A DNA stretch of 64,000 nt from positions 248,001-312,000 of the forward strand of contig JAZAQT010000670.1 of the NCBI GenBank assembly GCA_036417435.1, given 5' to 3'. The notes beneath the pieces are model-generated. The model saw only the letters and a program-made list of their open reading frames with translations. It was not told where the DNA came from and did not search any database. A program made the position numbers and the translations under genes. The DNA comes from Inia geoffrensis. Taxonomy: Eukaryota; Chordata; Mammalia; Artiodactyla; Iniidae. How positions within the stretch are numbered: position 1 is the first letter of the stretch; each line of letters opens with the position of its first letter. Below, in pieces: positions 1-12,266 of the stretch.

Positions 1-1748
1 GTCAGCTCAAAAGTAAGCGATTTGAGAAAAGGAGATTTTTGGCACTCTAACTCACAATCCTGCAGAGTTCCAAATGACCCCTATCATCCAAAAATTTATT
101 GAAGGAAGGCTGTGAAGAGGACTTGAACGCGGCACAGAATTGCAGAAAACAGATATCAGGTGGTAGATAACATTTGCTCTGAAAGCATAGGAAAAGAGGC
201 AGCAGTTCGACAGTGATGCACTTGGCCAAAAATTGCGTTTGCGTTTTTTCCTGAATATATTCAGGAAAAAACGCATATGCACTTTTTGGCCAACCAAGCA
301 AGCCTGCAATGGAAATCCGCACTACATGGAAGTCTCACTTCCCACCGATTAAAAGGGCCGTCCGATAAAGGTGTAAAATCCAGAGAGGGAGGACAGGCCA
401 TGGAGAACCGGCAGCCTTGTTATGCTGTTGGGTGGGATGTAAATTGCCAACAGCCACTATGGAGAAGTGGATGGTGTTTCCTGGAACAAAGAAAAAACCA
501 AGCTAGAGAGCCTAGGGCACTTCCACTTATGGTGCCATAGATTCGGAAAATTTAAATGACAAAGACACAGCCACACCAAAGTTTGGGGCTCCTCTGTGTA
601 CTGGATCCTTGACTATGGTACAACTTCAATAGCCCAGAAAGAGAAAAATGGATATAGAAGTTGTGGTACATCCCTACAATGGAATATCACTAAACAATGA
701 AATCTCACTAAACAATGAAATCAATGGCAACAGACGAGTAGCAGCATAATGAGTGGATATAGTTACGATGATTCTAAGTGAAATAAGTCACACAGAAAAA
801 GAAACATCATATCACTAATACCTGGAATGTAAACACGACTACGCATGAACTGCATTTCAAAACACAACAGAGTCTCACATTTACAAAAGAAACTTATGCT
901 TGCTTAAGGGGAAAGGAGAGTGGGGAGGCTGCTTAAAACCAGAGGTTGACATTAGGACAGATACCATTCCATAAGCCAAATAAATATTAGACAAGACCTA
1001 CTCCTCGCTCAACCAAATGGACTCAACACCCTGTATTCAAAACCTAGGAATATACCTGACTATGAAGAAAATTAAAACCCATACATTTATAGGTCTCCAT
1101 AAGAAAATCATTTGTGTACAGCAGCATACACACAGCAGTGTAAATAAGCTAAATCCCCTTATAAAAATAAATTTGGAAAAGAAAACACAGGACTGTGAAA
1201 TAGAGAGAAATTCTTAAATAAGTCCTTCAGGGCTTGTGAGGAATCTTGGATTAACCACCTCTACATCCACAGCTGGGGGAGAGATAAGGCTGGACACTTG
1301 GGGCTGATACTATTGGTGAGGGAATGCAGACCCTTTGAGGTAATGGTTCATGGTTCCCATTCCACGGATCCCAAATCTCCACGTTTAAGGGATTTATCCT
1401 TCAGCTAAAATATGCATGGAAAACCCAGAATATGGTCCACGAAGTGATCAGGCAAAATTTCTAAAACTCATCGCCATTTTCGCCCCCTGGTACTCGAGTT
1501 CGCCGTTCCTGATGCGATATTAACATTCTCCCCACTTGGAGAGTAAGTGCCTTTGATATCTTGTTTCGCACAGTTTGCAATTTCTGTGGAAGATTAAAAG
1601 GAATAAGGAGAACCAATGAGCGGCTAACTCGATGTGTTTGGACGAGCACATTGAACTCTGATTTCCCTAAAGGAAGAAGAATTCACCAAAGGCTCAGCGT
1701 GCCATGCCGGATGGAGATTAGGGCCTGAAGCAATTTTTCGGGTTTGCG
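1..1748 (+). repeat. Satellite monomer M1 (1748 bp, most divergent copy)
   Basis: Palindrome at 222–293 with three arm mismatches; L1-derived segment about 649–1188. It is shorter than its neighbours because it lacks AAGAT near 810 and one A near 1188, offset by one extra A near 785. It has the 18 bp duplication at 687–722, but with ACTAAAC in both units where other copies have ACTCAAC. It carries BamHI sites (GGATCC) near 604 and 1366. Confidence 0.96.
222..293. repeat. Palindrome variant in M1 (three arm mismatches)
   Basis: The left arm reads AAAAATTGCGTTTGCG where the right arm predicts AAAAAGTGCATATGCG. The inner 15 bp of each arm and the centre are intact. Two of the three mismatches involve a change in both arms away from the consensus. 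Confidence 0.9.
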
Positions 1749-3501
1749 GTCAGCTCACAAGTAAGCGAGTGGAGAAAAGGAGATTTTTGGCACTGTAACT
1801 CACAATCCTGCAGAGTTCCAAATGACCCCTATCATCCAAAAATTTATTGAAGGAAGGCTGTGAAGAGGACTTGCACGTGACGCAGAATTGCAGAAAACAG
1901 ATATCAGGTGGTAGATAAGAACTCCTCTGAAAGCGAAGGAAAAGAGGCAGCAGTTCGACAGTGATGCACTTGGCCAAAAACGGCGTATGCGTTTTTTCCT
2001 GAATATATTCAGGAAAAAACGCATACGCCCTTTTTGGCCAACCAAGCAAGCCTGCAATGGAAATCCGCACTACAAGGAAGTCTCACTTCCCACCGATCAA
2101 AAGGGCCGTCCGAAAAATGTGTAAAATCCAGAGAGGCAGGACAGGCCACGGAGAACCGGCAGCCTTGTTTTGCTGATGGGCGGGATGTAAATTGCCAACA
2201 GCCACTCTGGAGAAGTGGATGGTGTTTCCTGGAACAAAGAAAAAACCAAGCTAGAGAGCCTAGGGCACTTCCACTTATGGTGCTATAGATTCGGAAAATT
2301 TAAATGAAAAAGACACAGCCACACCAAATTTTGGGGCTGCTCTGTGTACAGGAACCTTGACTATGGTACGACTTCAATAGCCCAGAAAGAGAAAAATGGA
2401 TATAGAAGTTGTGGTACATCCCTACAATGGAATATCACTCAACAATGAAATCTCACTCAACAATGAAATCAATGGCAACAGACCAGTAGCAGCATAATGA
2501 GTGGATATAGTTACGATGATTCTAAGAGAAATAGTCACACAGAAAAAGAAACATCATAAGATATCACTAATACCGGGAATGTAAACACGACTACGCATGA
2601 ACTGCATTTCAAAACACAACAGAGTCTCACATTTACAAAAGAAACTTATGCTTGCTTAAGGGGAAAGGAGAGTGGGGAGGCTGCATAAAACCAGAGGTTG
2701 ACATTAGGACAGATACCATTCCATAAACAAAATATATATTAGACAAGACCTACTCCTCGCTCAACCAAATGGACTCAACACCCCGTATTCAAAACCTAGG
2801 AATATACCTGACTATGAAGAAAATTAAAACCCATACATTTATAGGTCTCCATAAGAAAATCATTTGTGTACAGCAGCATACACACAGCAGTGTAAATAAG
2901 CTAAATGCCCTTATAAAAATAAATTTGGAAAAGAAAACACAAGGGCTGTGGAATAGAGAGAAATTCTTAAATAAGTCCTTCAGGGCTTGTGAGGATTCTT
3001 GGATTTACCACCTCTACATCCACAGCTGGGGGAGAGATAAGGTTGGACACTTGGGGCTGATACTATTGGTGAGGGAATGCAGACCCTTTGAGGTAATGGT
3101 GCATGGTTCCCATTCCACGGATCCCAAATCTCCACATTTAAGGGATTTATCCTTCAGCTAAAATATGCATGGAAAACCCAGAATATGGTCCACGAAGTGA
3201 TCAGGCAAAATTTCTAAAACTCATCACCATTTTCGCCCCCTGGTACTCAAGTTCGCGATTCCAGATGCGATGTTAACATTCTCCCAACTTGGAGAGTCAG
3301 TGCCTTTGATCTCTTGTTTCGCACACTTTGCAATTTCTGTGGAAGATGAACAGGAATAAGGAGAACCAATGAGCGGCTAACTCGATGTGTTTGGACTGGC
3401 ACATTGAACTCTGATTTCCCTACAGGAAGAAGAATTCACCAAAGGCTCAGCATGCCATGCCGGAAGGAGATTAGGGCCTGAAGCAATTCTTTGGGTTTGC
3501 G
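1749..3501 (+). repeat. Satellite monomer M2 (1753 bp)
   Basis: Palindrome 1970–2041 with one mismatch; L1-derived segment about 2397–2940. The part left of about 2065 resembles M1, M7 and M9, whereas the part right of it is nearly identical to M3 and M4. A TGA-to-TGG change near 2950, shared with M3 and M4, lengthens a chance plus-strand reading frame to 130 codons. Confidence 0.97.
2435..2470 (+). repeat. 18 bp tandem duplication within the L1 segment (long monomer type)
   Basis: Two exact copies of TCACTCAACAATGAAATC stand side by side. The pair is present in M1–M9 (687–722, 2435–2470, 4188–4223, 5941–5976, 7694–7729, 9447–9482, 11200–11235, 12953–12988, 14706–14741), with single-base changes in M1, M7 and M9. 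M10 and later copies have only one unit (16459–16476 in M10). L1 elements also have one equivalent stretch, so the duplication is probably the derived state. Confidence 0.93.
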
Positions 3502-5254
3502 GTCAGCTCACAAGAAACCAGGTTGAGAAAAGGAGATTTTTGGCACTGTAACTCACAATCCTGTAGAGCTCCAAATGACCCCTATCATCGAAAATTTTAT
3601 TGAAGGAAGGCTGTGAAGAGGACTTGAGCGCGATGCAGAATTGCAGAAAACAGATATCAGGTGGTAGATAAGAATTGCTCTGAAAGCGAAGTAAAAGAGG
3701 CAGCAGTTCGACAGTGATGCACTTGACCAAAAAGGGCATATGCGTTTTTTCCTGAATATATTCAGGAAAAAATGCATATGCCCTTTTTGGCCAACCAAGC
3801 AAGCCTGCAATGGAAATGCGCACTACAAGGAAGTCTCACTTCCCACCGATCAAAAGGGCCGTCCGAAAAATGTGTAAAATCCAGAGAGGCAGGACAGGCC
3901 ACGGAGAACCGGCAGCCTTGTTTTGCTGATGGGCGGGATGTAAATTGCCAACAGCCACTCTGGAGAAGTGGATGGTGTTTCCTGGAACAAAGAAAAAACC
4001 AAGCTAGAGAGCCTAGGGCACTTCCACTTATGGTGCTATAGATTCGGAAAATTTAAATGAAAAAGACACAGCCACACCAAATTTTGGGGCTGCTCTGTGT
4101 ACAGGAACCTTGACTATGGTACGACTTCAATAGCCCAGAAAGAGAAAAATGGATATAGAAGTTGTGGTACATCCCTACAATGGAATATCACTCAACAATG
4201 AAATCTCACTCAACAATGAAATCAATGGCAACAGACCAGTAGCAGCATAATGAGTGGATATAGTTACGATGATTCTAAGAGAAATAGTCACACAGAAAAA
4301 GAAACATCATAAGATATCACTAATACCGGGAATGTAAACACGACTACGCATGAACTGCATTTCAAAACACAACAGAGTCTCACATTTACAAAAGAAACTT
4401 ATGCTTGCTTAAGGGGAAAGGAGAGTGGGGAGGCTGCATAAAACCAGAGGTTGACATTAGGACAGATACCATTCCATAAACAAAATATATATTAGACAAG
4501 ACCTACTCCTCGCTCAACCAAATGGACTCAACACCCCGTATTCAAAACCTAGGAATATACCTGACTATGAAGAAAATTAAAACCCATACATTTATAGGTC
4601 TCCATAAGAAAATCATTTGTGTACAGCAGCATACACACAGCAGTGTAAATAAGCTAAATGCCCTTATAAAAATAAATTTGGAAAAGAAAACACAAGGGCT
4701 GTGGAATAGAGAGAAATTCTTAAATAAGTCCTTCAGGGCTTGTGAGGATTCTTGGATTTACCACCTCTACATCCACAGCTGGGGGAGAGATAAGGTTGGA
4801 CACTTGGGGCTGATACTATTGGTGAGGGAATGCAGACCCTTTGAGGTAATGGTGCATGGTTCCCATTCCACGGATCCCAAATCTCCACATTTAAGGGATT
4901 TATCCTTCAGCTAAAATATGCATGGAAAACCCAGAATATGGTCCACGAAGTGATCAGGCAAAATTTCTAAAACTCATCACCATTTTCGCCCCCTGGTACT
5001 CAAGTTCGCGATTCCAGATGCGATGTTAACATTCTCCCAACTTGGAGAGTCAGTGCCTTTGATCTCTTGTTTCGCACACTTTGCAATTTCTGTGGAACAT
5101 GAACAGGAATAAGGAGAACCAATGAGCGGCTAACTCGATGTGTTTGGACTGGCACATTGAACTCTGATTTCCCTACAGGAAGAAGAATTCACCAAAGGCT
5201 CAGCATGCCATGCCGGAAGGAGATTAGGGCCTGAAGCAATTCTTCGGGTTTGCG
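3502..5254 (+). repeat. Satellite monomer M3 (1753 bp)
   Basis: Palindrome 3723–3794, with the same substitution in both arms plus two mismatches; L1-derived segment about 4150–4693. The left part carries a distinct haplotype (AAGAAACCAGG near 3513, TGTAGAGCTCC near 3562, CATCGAAAATTTT near 3587) shared by M4, M5 and M6. The right part is the M2/M4 type. Confidence 0.97.
3723..3794. repeat. Palindrome variant in M3 (matching change in both arms)
   Basis: Both arms have GGGCATATGC in place of GGGCGTATGC (the right arm shows its complement), so pairing is kept at that position. Two other positions mismatch (left foot TTGACC; right arm ATGCAT next to the A-run). M4 (5476–5547) and M5 (7229–7300) are the same. 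M6 (8982–9053) has the change in the left arm only. Confidence 0.92.
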
Positions 5255-7007
5255 GTCAGCTCACAAGAAACCAGGTTGAGAAAAGGAGATTTTTGGCACT
5301 GTAACTCACAATCCTGTAGAGCTCCAAATGACCCCTATCATCGAAAATTTTATTGAAGGAAGGCTGTGAAGAGGACTTGAGCGCGATGCAGAATTGCAGA
5401 AAACAGATATCAGGTGGTAGATAAGAATTGCTCTGAAAGCGAAGTAAAAGAGGCAGCAGTTCGACAGTGATGCACTTGACCAAAAAGGGCATATGCGTTT
5501 TTTCCTGAATATATTCAGGAAAAAATGCATATGCCCTTTTTGGCCAACCAAGCAAGCCTGCAATGGAAATGCGCACTACAAGGAAGTCTCACTTCCCACC
5601 GATCAAAAGGGCCGTCCGAAAAATGTGTAAAATCCAGAGAGGCAGGACAGGCCACGGAGAACCGGCAGCCTTGTTTTGCTGATGGGCGGGATGTAAATTG
5701 CCAACAGCCACTCTGGAGAAGTGGATGGTGTTTCCTGGAACAAAGAAAAAACCAAGCTAGAGAGCCTAGGGCACTTCCACTTATGGTGCTATAGATTCGG
5801 AAAATTTAAATGAAAAAGACACAGCCACACCAAATTTTGGGGCTGCTCTGTGTACAGGAACCTTGACTATGGTACGACTTCAATAGCCCAGAAAGAGAAA
5901 AATGGATATAGAAGTTGTGGTACATCCCTACAATGGAATATCACTCAACAATGAAATCTCACTCAACAATGAAATCAATGGCAACAGACCAGTAGCAGCA
6001 TAATGAGTGGATATAGTTACGATGATTCTAAGAGAAATAGTCACACAGAAAAAGAAACATCATAAGATATCACTAATACCGGGAATGTAAACACGACTAC
6101 GCATGAACTGCATTTCAAAACACAACAGAGTCTCACATTTACAAAAGAAACTTATGCTTGCTTAAGGGGAAAGGAGAGTGGGGAGGCTGCATAAAACCAG
6201 AGGTTGACATTAGGACAGATACCATTCCATAAACAAAATATATATTAGACAAGACCTACTCCTCGCTCAACCAAATGGACTCAACACCCCGTATTCAAAA
6301 CCTAGGAATATACCTGACTATGAAGAAAATTAAAACCCATACATTTATAGGTCTCCATAAGAAAATCATTTGTGTACAGCAGCATACACACAGCAGTGTA
6401 AATAAGCTAAATGCCCTTATAAAAATAAATTTGGAAAAGAAAACACAAGGGCTGTGGAATAGAGAGAAATTCTTAAATAAGTCCTTCAGGGCTTGTGAGG
6501 ATTCTTGGATTTACCACCTCTACATCCACAGCTGGGGGAGAGATAAGGTTGGACACTTGGGGCTGATACTATTGGTGAGGGAATGCAGACCCTTTGAGGT
6601 AATGGTGCATGGTTCCCATTCCACGGATCCCAAATCTCCACATTTAAGGGATTTATCCTTCAGCTAAAATATGCATGGAAAACCCAGAATATGGTCCACG
6701 AAGTGATCAGGCAAAATTTCTAAAACTCATCACCATTTTCGCCCCCTGGTACTCAAGTTCGCGATTCCAGATGCGATGTTAACATTCTCCCAACTTGGAG
6801 AGTCAGTGCCTTTGATCTCTTGTTTCGCACACTTTGCAATTTCTGTGGAACATGAACAGGAATAAGGAGAACCAATGAGCGGCTAACTCGATGTGTTTGG
6901 ACTGGCACATTGAACTCTGATTTCCCTACAGGAAGAAGAATTCACCAAAGGCTCAGCATGCCATGCCGGAAGGAGATTAGGGCCTGAAGCAATTCTTCGG
7001 GTTTGCG
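5255..7007 (+). repeat. Satellite monomer M4 (1753 bp, near-identical to M3)
   Basis: Palindrome 5476–5547; L1-derived segment about 5903–6446. It differs from M3 by hardly any base that I could find, including the shared GGAACATGAAC near 6848 (GGAAGATGAAC in M2). This marks a recent local duplication. Confidence 0.97.
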
Positions 7008-8760
7008 GTCAGCTCACAAGAAACCAGGTTGAGAAAAGGAGATTTTTGGCACTGTAACTCACAATCCTGTAGAGCTCCAAATGACCCCTATCATCGAAAA
7101 TTTTATTGAAGGAAGGCTGTGAAGAGGACTTGAGTGCGATGCAGAATTGCAGAAAACAGATATCAGGTGGTAGATAAGAATTGCTCTGAAAGCGAAGTAA
7201 AAGAGGCAGCAGTTCGACAGTGATGCACTTGACCAAAAAGGGCATATGCGTTTTTTCCTGAATATATTCAGGAAAAAATGCATATGCCCTTTTTGGCCAA
7301 CCAAGCAAGCCTGCAATGGAAATGCGCACTACAAGGAAGTCTCACTTCCCACCGATCAAAAGGGCCGTCCGAAAAAAGTGTAAAATCCAGAGAAGCAGGA
7401 CAGGCCACGGAGAATCGGCAGCCTTGTTATGCTGATGGGCGGTATGTAAATTGGCAACAGCCACTCTGGAGAAGTGGATGGTGTTTTCTGGAACAAAGAA
7501 AAAAACAAGCTAGAGAGCCTAGGGCACTTCCACTCATGGTGCTATAGATTCGGAAAATTTAAATGAAAAAGACAGAGCCACGCCAAAGTTTGGGGCTGCT
7601 CTGTGTACGGGAACCTTGACTATGGTACAATTTCAATAGTCCAGAAAGAGAAAAATCGATATAGAAGTTGTGTTACATCCCTATAATTGAATATCACTCA
7701 ACAATGAAATCTCACTCAACAATGAAATCAATGGCAACAGACCTGTAGCAGCATAATGAATGGATATAGTTACGATGATTCTAAGTGAAATAGTCACACA
7801 GAAAAAGAAACATCATAAGATATCACTAATACCGGGAATGTAAACACGACTATGCATGAACTGCATTTCAAAACACAACAGAGTCTCACATTTACAAAAG
7901 AAACTTATGCTTGCTTAAGGGGAAAGGAGAGTGGGGAGGCTGCATAAAACCAGAGGTTGACATTAGGACAGATACCATTCCATAAACCAAATATATATTA
8001 GACAAGACCTACTCCTTGCTCAACCAAATGGACTCAACACCCCGTATTCAAAACCTAGGAATATACCTGACTATGAAGAAAATTAAAACCCATACATTTA
8101 TAGGTCTCCATAAGAAAATCATTTGTGTACAGCAGCATACACACAGCAGTGTAAATAAGCTAAATGCCCTTATAAAAATAAATTTGGAAAAGAAAACACA
8201 AGGGCTGTGAAATAGAGAGAAATTCTTAAATAAGTCCTTCAGGGCTTGTGAGGATTCTTGGATTTACCACCTCTACATACACAGCTGGGGGAGAGATAAG
8301 GCTGGACACTTGGGGCTTATACTATTGGTGAGGGAATGCAGACCCTTTGAGGTAATGGTGCATGGTTTCCATTCCACTGATCCCAAATCTCCACGTTTAA
8401 GGGATTTATCCTTCAGCTAAAATATGCATGGAAAACCCAGAATATGGTCCACGAAGTGATCAGGCAAAATTTCTAAAAATCATCACCATTTTCGCCCCCT
8501 GGTACTCGAGTTCGCCGTTCTAGATGCGATATTAATATTCTCCCCACTTGGAGAGTCAATGCCTTTGATCTCTTGTTTCGCACAGTTTGCAATTTCTGTA
8601 GAAGATGAACAGGAATAAGGAGAACCAATGAGCGGCTAACTCGATGTGTTTGGACGGGCACATTGAACTCTGATTTCCCTACAGGAAGAAGAATTCACCA
8701 AAGGCTCAGCGTGCCATGCCGGAAGGAGATTAGGGCCTGAAGCAATTCTTCGGGTTTGCG
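7008..8760 (+). repeat. Satellite monomer M5 (1753 bp, left/right hybrid)
   Basis: Palindrome 7229–7300; L1-derived segment about 7656–8199. Up to about 7372 it follows M3 and M4 (one change, GAGTGCG near 7132). From there it follows the M6 type, with GAAAAAAGTGT in place of GAAAAATGTGT and TTGTTATGCTG in place of TTGTTTTGCTG. The switch lies 24–72 bp past the palindrome. Confidence 0.97.
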
Positions 8761-10513
8761 GTCAGCTCACAAGAAACCAGGTTGAGAAAAGGAGATTTTT
8801 GGCACTGTAACTCACAATCCTGTAGAGCTCCAAATGACCCCTATCATCGAAAATTTTATTGAAGGAAGGCTGTGAAGAGGACTTGAACGCGATGCAGAAT
8901 TACAGAAAACAGATGTCAGGTGGTAGATACGAATTGCTCTGAAAGCGAAGTAAAAGAGGCAGCAGTTCGACAGTGATGCACTTGACCAAAAAGGGCATAT
9001 GCGTTTTTTCCTGAATATATTCAGGAAAAAATGCATACGCCCTTTTTGGCCAACCAAGCAAGCCTGCAATGGAAATCCGCACTACAAGGAAGTCTCACTT
9101 CCCACCGATCAAAAGGGCCGTCCGAAAAAAGTGTAAAATCCAGAGAGGCAGGACAGGCCACGGAGAATTGGCAGCCTTGTTATGCTAATGGGCGTTATGT
9201 AAATTGCCAACAGCCACTCTGGAGAAGTGGATGGTGTTTTCTGGAACAAAGAAAAAAACAAGCTAGAGAGCCTAGGGCACTTCCACTCATGGTGCTATAG
9301 ATTCCGAAAATTTAAATGAAAAAGACAGAGCCACGCCAAAATTTGGGGCTGCTCTGTGTACGGGAACCTTGACTATGGTACAACTTCAATAGTCCAGAAA
9401 GAGAAAAATGGATATAGAAGTTGTGTTACATCCCTATAATGGAATATCACTCAACAATGAAATCTCACTCAACAATGAAATCAATGGCAACAGACCAGTA
9501 GCAGCATAATGAGTGGTTATAGTTACGATGATTCTAAGTGAAATAGTCACACAGAAAAAGAAACATCATAAGATATCACTAATACCGGGAATGTAAACAC
9601 GACTACGCATGAACTGCATTTCAAAACACAACAGAGTCTCACATTTACAAAAGAAACTTATGCTTGCTTAAGGGTAAAGGAGAGTGGGAAGGCTGCATAA
9701 AACCAGAGGTCGACATTAGGACAGATACCATTCCATAAACCAAATATATATTAGACAAGACCTACTCCTCGCTCAACCAAATGGACTCAACACCCCGTGT
9801 TCAAAACCTAGGAATATGCCTGACTATGAAGAAAATTAACACCCATACATTTATAAGTCTCCATAAGAAAATCATTTGTGTACAGCAGCATACACACAGC
9901 AGTGTAAATAAGCTAAATCCCCTTATAAAAATAAATTTGGAAAAGAAAACACAAGGACTGTGAAATAGAGAGAAATTCTTAAATAAGTCCTTCAGGGCTT
10001 GTAAGGATTCTTGGGTTTACCACCTGTACATCCACAGCTGTGGGACAGATAAGGTTGGACACTTGGGGCTGATACTATTGGTGAGGGAATGCAGACCCTT
10101 TGAGGTAATGGTGCATGGTTCCCATTCCACGGATCCCAAATCTCCACGTTTAAGGGATTTATCCTTCAGCTAAAATATGCATGGAAAACCCAGAATATGG
10201 TCCACGAAGTGATCGGGCAAAATTTCTAAAACTCATCACCGTTTTCGCCCCCTGGTACTCGAGTTCGCCGTTCCAGATGCGATATTAACATTCTCGCCAC
10301 TTGGAGAGTCAGTGCCTTTGATCTCTTGTTTCGCACAGTTTGCAATTTCTGTGGAAGATTAACAGGAATAAGGAGAACCAATGAGCGGCTAACTCGATGT
10401 GTTTGGACGGGCACATTGAACTCTGATTTCCCTACAGGAAGAAGAATTCACCAAAGGCTCAGCGTGCCATGCCGGAAGGAGATTAGGGCCTGAAGCAATT
10501 CTTCGGGTTTGCG
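8761..10513 (+). repeat. Satellite monomer M6 (1753 bp)
   Basis: Palindrome 8982–9053 with three mismatches; L1-derived segment about 9409–9952. The left part is of the M3–M5 type with extra changes (AATTACAG near 8900, AGATGTCAGG near 8912). Its palindrome arms are mixed: the left arm has the M3-type GGGCATATGC and the right arm has the canonical GCATACGCCC. Confidence 0.97.
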
Positions 10514-12266
10514 GTCAGCTCACAAGTAAGCGAGTTGAGAAAAGGAGATTTTTGGCACTGTAACTCACAATCCTGCAGAGTTCCAAATGACCCCTATCAT
10601 CCAAAAATTTATTGAAGGAAGGCTGTGAAGAGGACTTGAACGCGACGCAGAATTGCAGAAAACAGATATCAGGTGGTAGATAAGAATTGCTCTGAAAGCG
10701 AAGGAAAAGAGGCAGCAGTTCGACAGTGATGCACTTGGACAAAAAGGGCGTATGCGTTTTTTCCTGAATATATTCAGGAAAAAACGCATACGCCCTTTTT
10801 GGCCAACCAAGCAAGCCTGCAATGTAACTCGGCAATACAAGGAAGTCTCAATTCCCACCGATCAAAAGGGCCGTCCGAAAAAAGTGTAAAATCTAGAGAG
10901 GCAGGACAGGCCACGGAGAGCCGGCAGCCTAGTTATGCTGATGGGCGAGATATAAATTGCCAACAGCCACTCTGGAGAAGTGGATGGTGTTTCCTGGAAC
11001 AAAGAAAAAACCAAGCTAGAGAGCCTAGGGCACTTCAAATTATGGTGCTATAGATTCGGAAAATTTAAATGAAAACTACAGAGCCACACCAAAATTTGGG
11101 GCTGCTCTGTGTACGGGAACCTTGACGATGGTACAACTTCAACAGCCCAGAAAGATAAAAATGGATATAGAAATTGTGGTACATCCCTATAATGGAATAT
11201 CACTCAACTATGAAATCTCACTCAACAATGAAATCAATGGCAACAGACCAGTAGCAGCATGATGAGTGGATATAGTTACGATGATTCTAAGTGAAATAGT
11301 CACACAGAAAAAGAAACATCATAAGATATCACTAATACCGGGAATGTAAACACGAATACGCATGAACTGCATTTCAAAACACAACAGAGTCTCACATTTA
11401 CAAAAGAAACTTATGCTTGCTTAAGGGGAAAGGAGAGTGGGGAGGCTGCATAAAACCAGAGGTTGACATTAGGACAGATACCATTCCATAAACCAAATAT
11501 ATATTAGACAAGACCTACTCCTTGCTCAACCAAATGGACTCAACACCCCGTATTCAAATCCTAGTAATATACCTGACTATGAAGAAAATTAAAACCCATA
11601 CATTTATAGGTCTCCATAAGAAAATCATTTTTGTACAGCAGCATACACACAGCAGTGTAAATAAGCTAAATCCCCTAATAAAAATAAATTTGAAAAAGAA
11701 ATCACAACGACTGTGTAATAGAGAGAATTTCTTACATAAGTCCTTCAGGGATTGTGAGGATTCTTGTATTTACCACCTCTACATTCACAGCTGGGGGAGA
11801 GATAAGGCTGGACACTTGGGGCTGACACTATTGGTGAGGGAATGCAGACCCTTTGAAGTAATGGTGCATGGTTCCCATTCCACGGGTCCCAAATCTCAAC
11901 GTTTAAGGGATTTATCATTCAGCTAATATATGCATGGAAAACCCAGAATATGGTCCACGAAGTGTTCCGGCAAAATTTCTAAAACTCATCGCCATTTTCG
12001 CCCCCTGGTACTCGAGTTCGCCGTTCCACATGCGATATTAACATTCTCCCCACTTGGAGAGTCAGTGCCTTTGACCTCTTGTGTCGCACAGTTTGCAATT
12101 TCTGTGGAAGATGAACAGGAATAAGGAGAAAGAATGAGCGGCTAACTTGATGTGTTTGGACGGGCACATTGAACTCTGATTTCCCTACAGGAAGAATAAT
12201 TCACCAAAGGGTCAGCATGCCATGCCGGATCGAGATTAGGGCCTGAAGCAATGGTTCGGGTTTGCG
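10514..12266 (+). repeat. Satellite monomer M7 (1753 bp, haplotype shared with M9)
   Basis: Palindrome 10735–10806 with one mismatch (TTGGAC at the left foot); L1-derived segment about 11162–11705. It shares with M9 but not M8: AATGTAACTC near 10822, GATATAAATTGCC near 10950, GACGATGGTAC near 11125 and AGCATGATGAG near 11257. The EcoRI site found near the end of most monomers is lost here (AATAATTC near 12196). Confidence 0.97.

Noticed and set aside
1750..2070. Minus-strand reading frames of about 85 and 106 codons across the palindrome, recurring in almost every monomer
   Set aside because: Two overlapping frames on the same strand plus one on the other strand are all open over the same bases. 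They vary by frameshift between subtypes (132 codons after one-base loss), contain no family I recognise, and recur because the DNA itself is copied. They are chance frames in a non-coding satellite.
2769..3161. 130-codon plus-strand frame in M2, M3 and M4
   Set aside because: It lies in the L1 3' UTR-derived part and beyond. It exists only because one TGA became TGG in the amplified copies; in other monomers it stops after about 60 codons. It does not match the L1 ORF2 frame.
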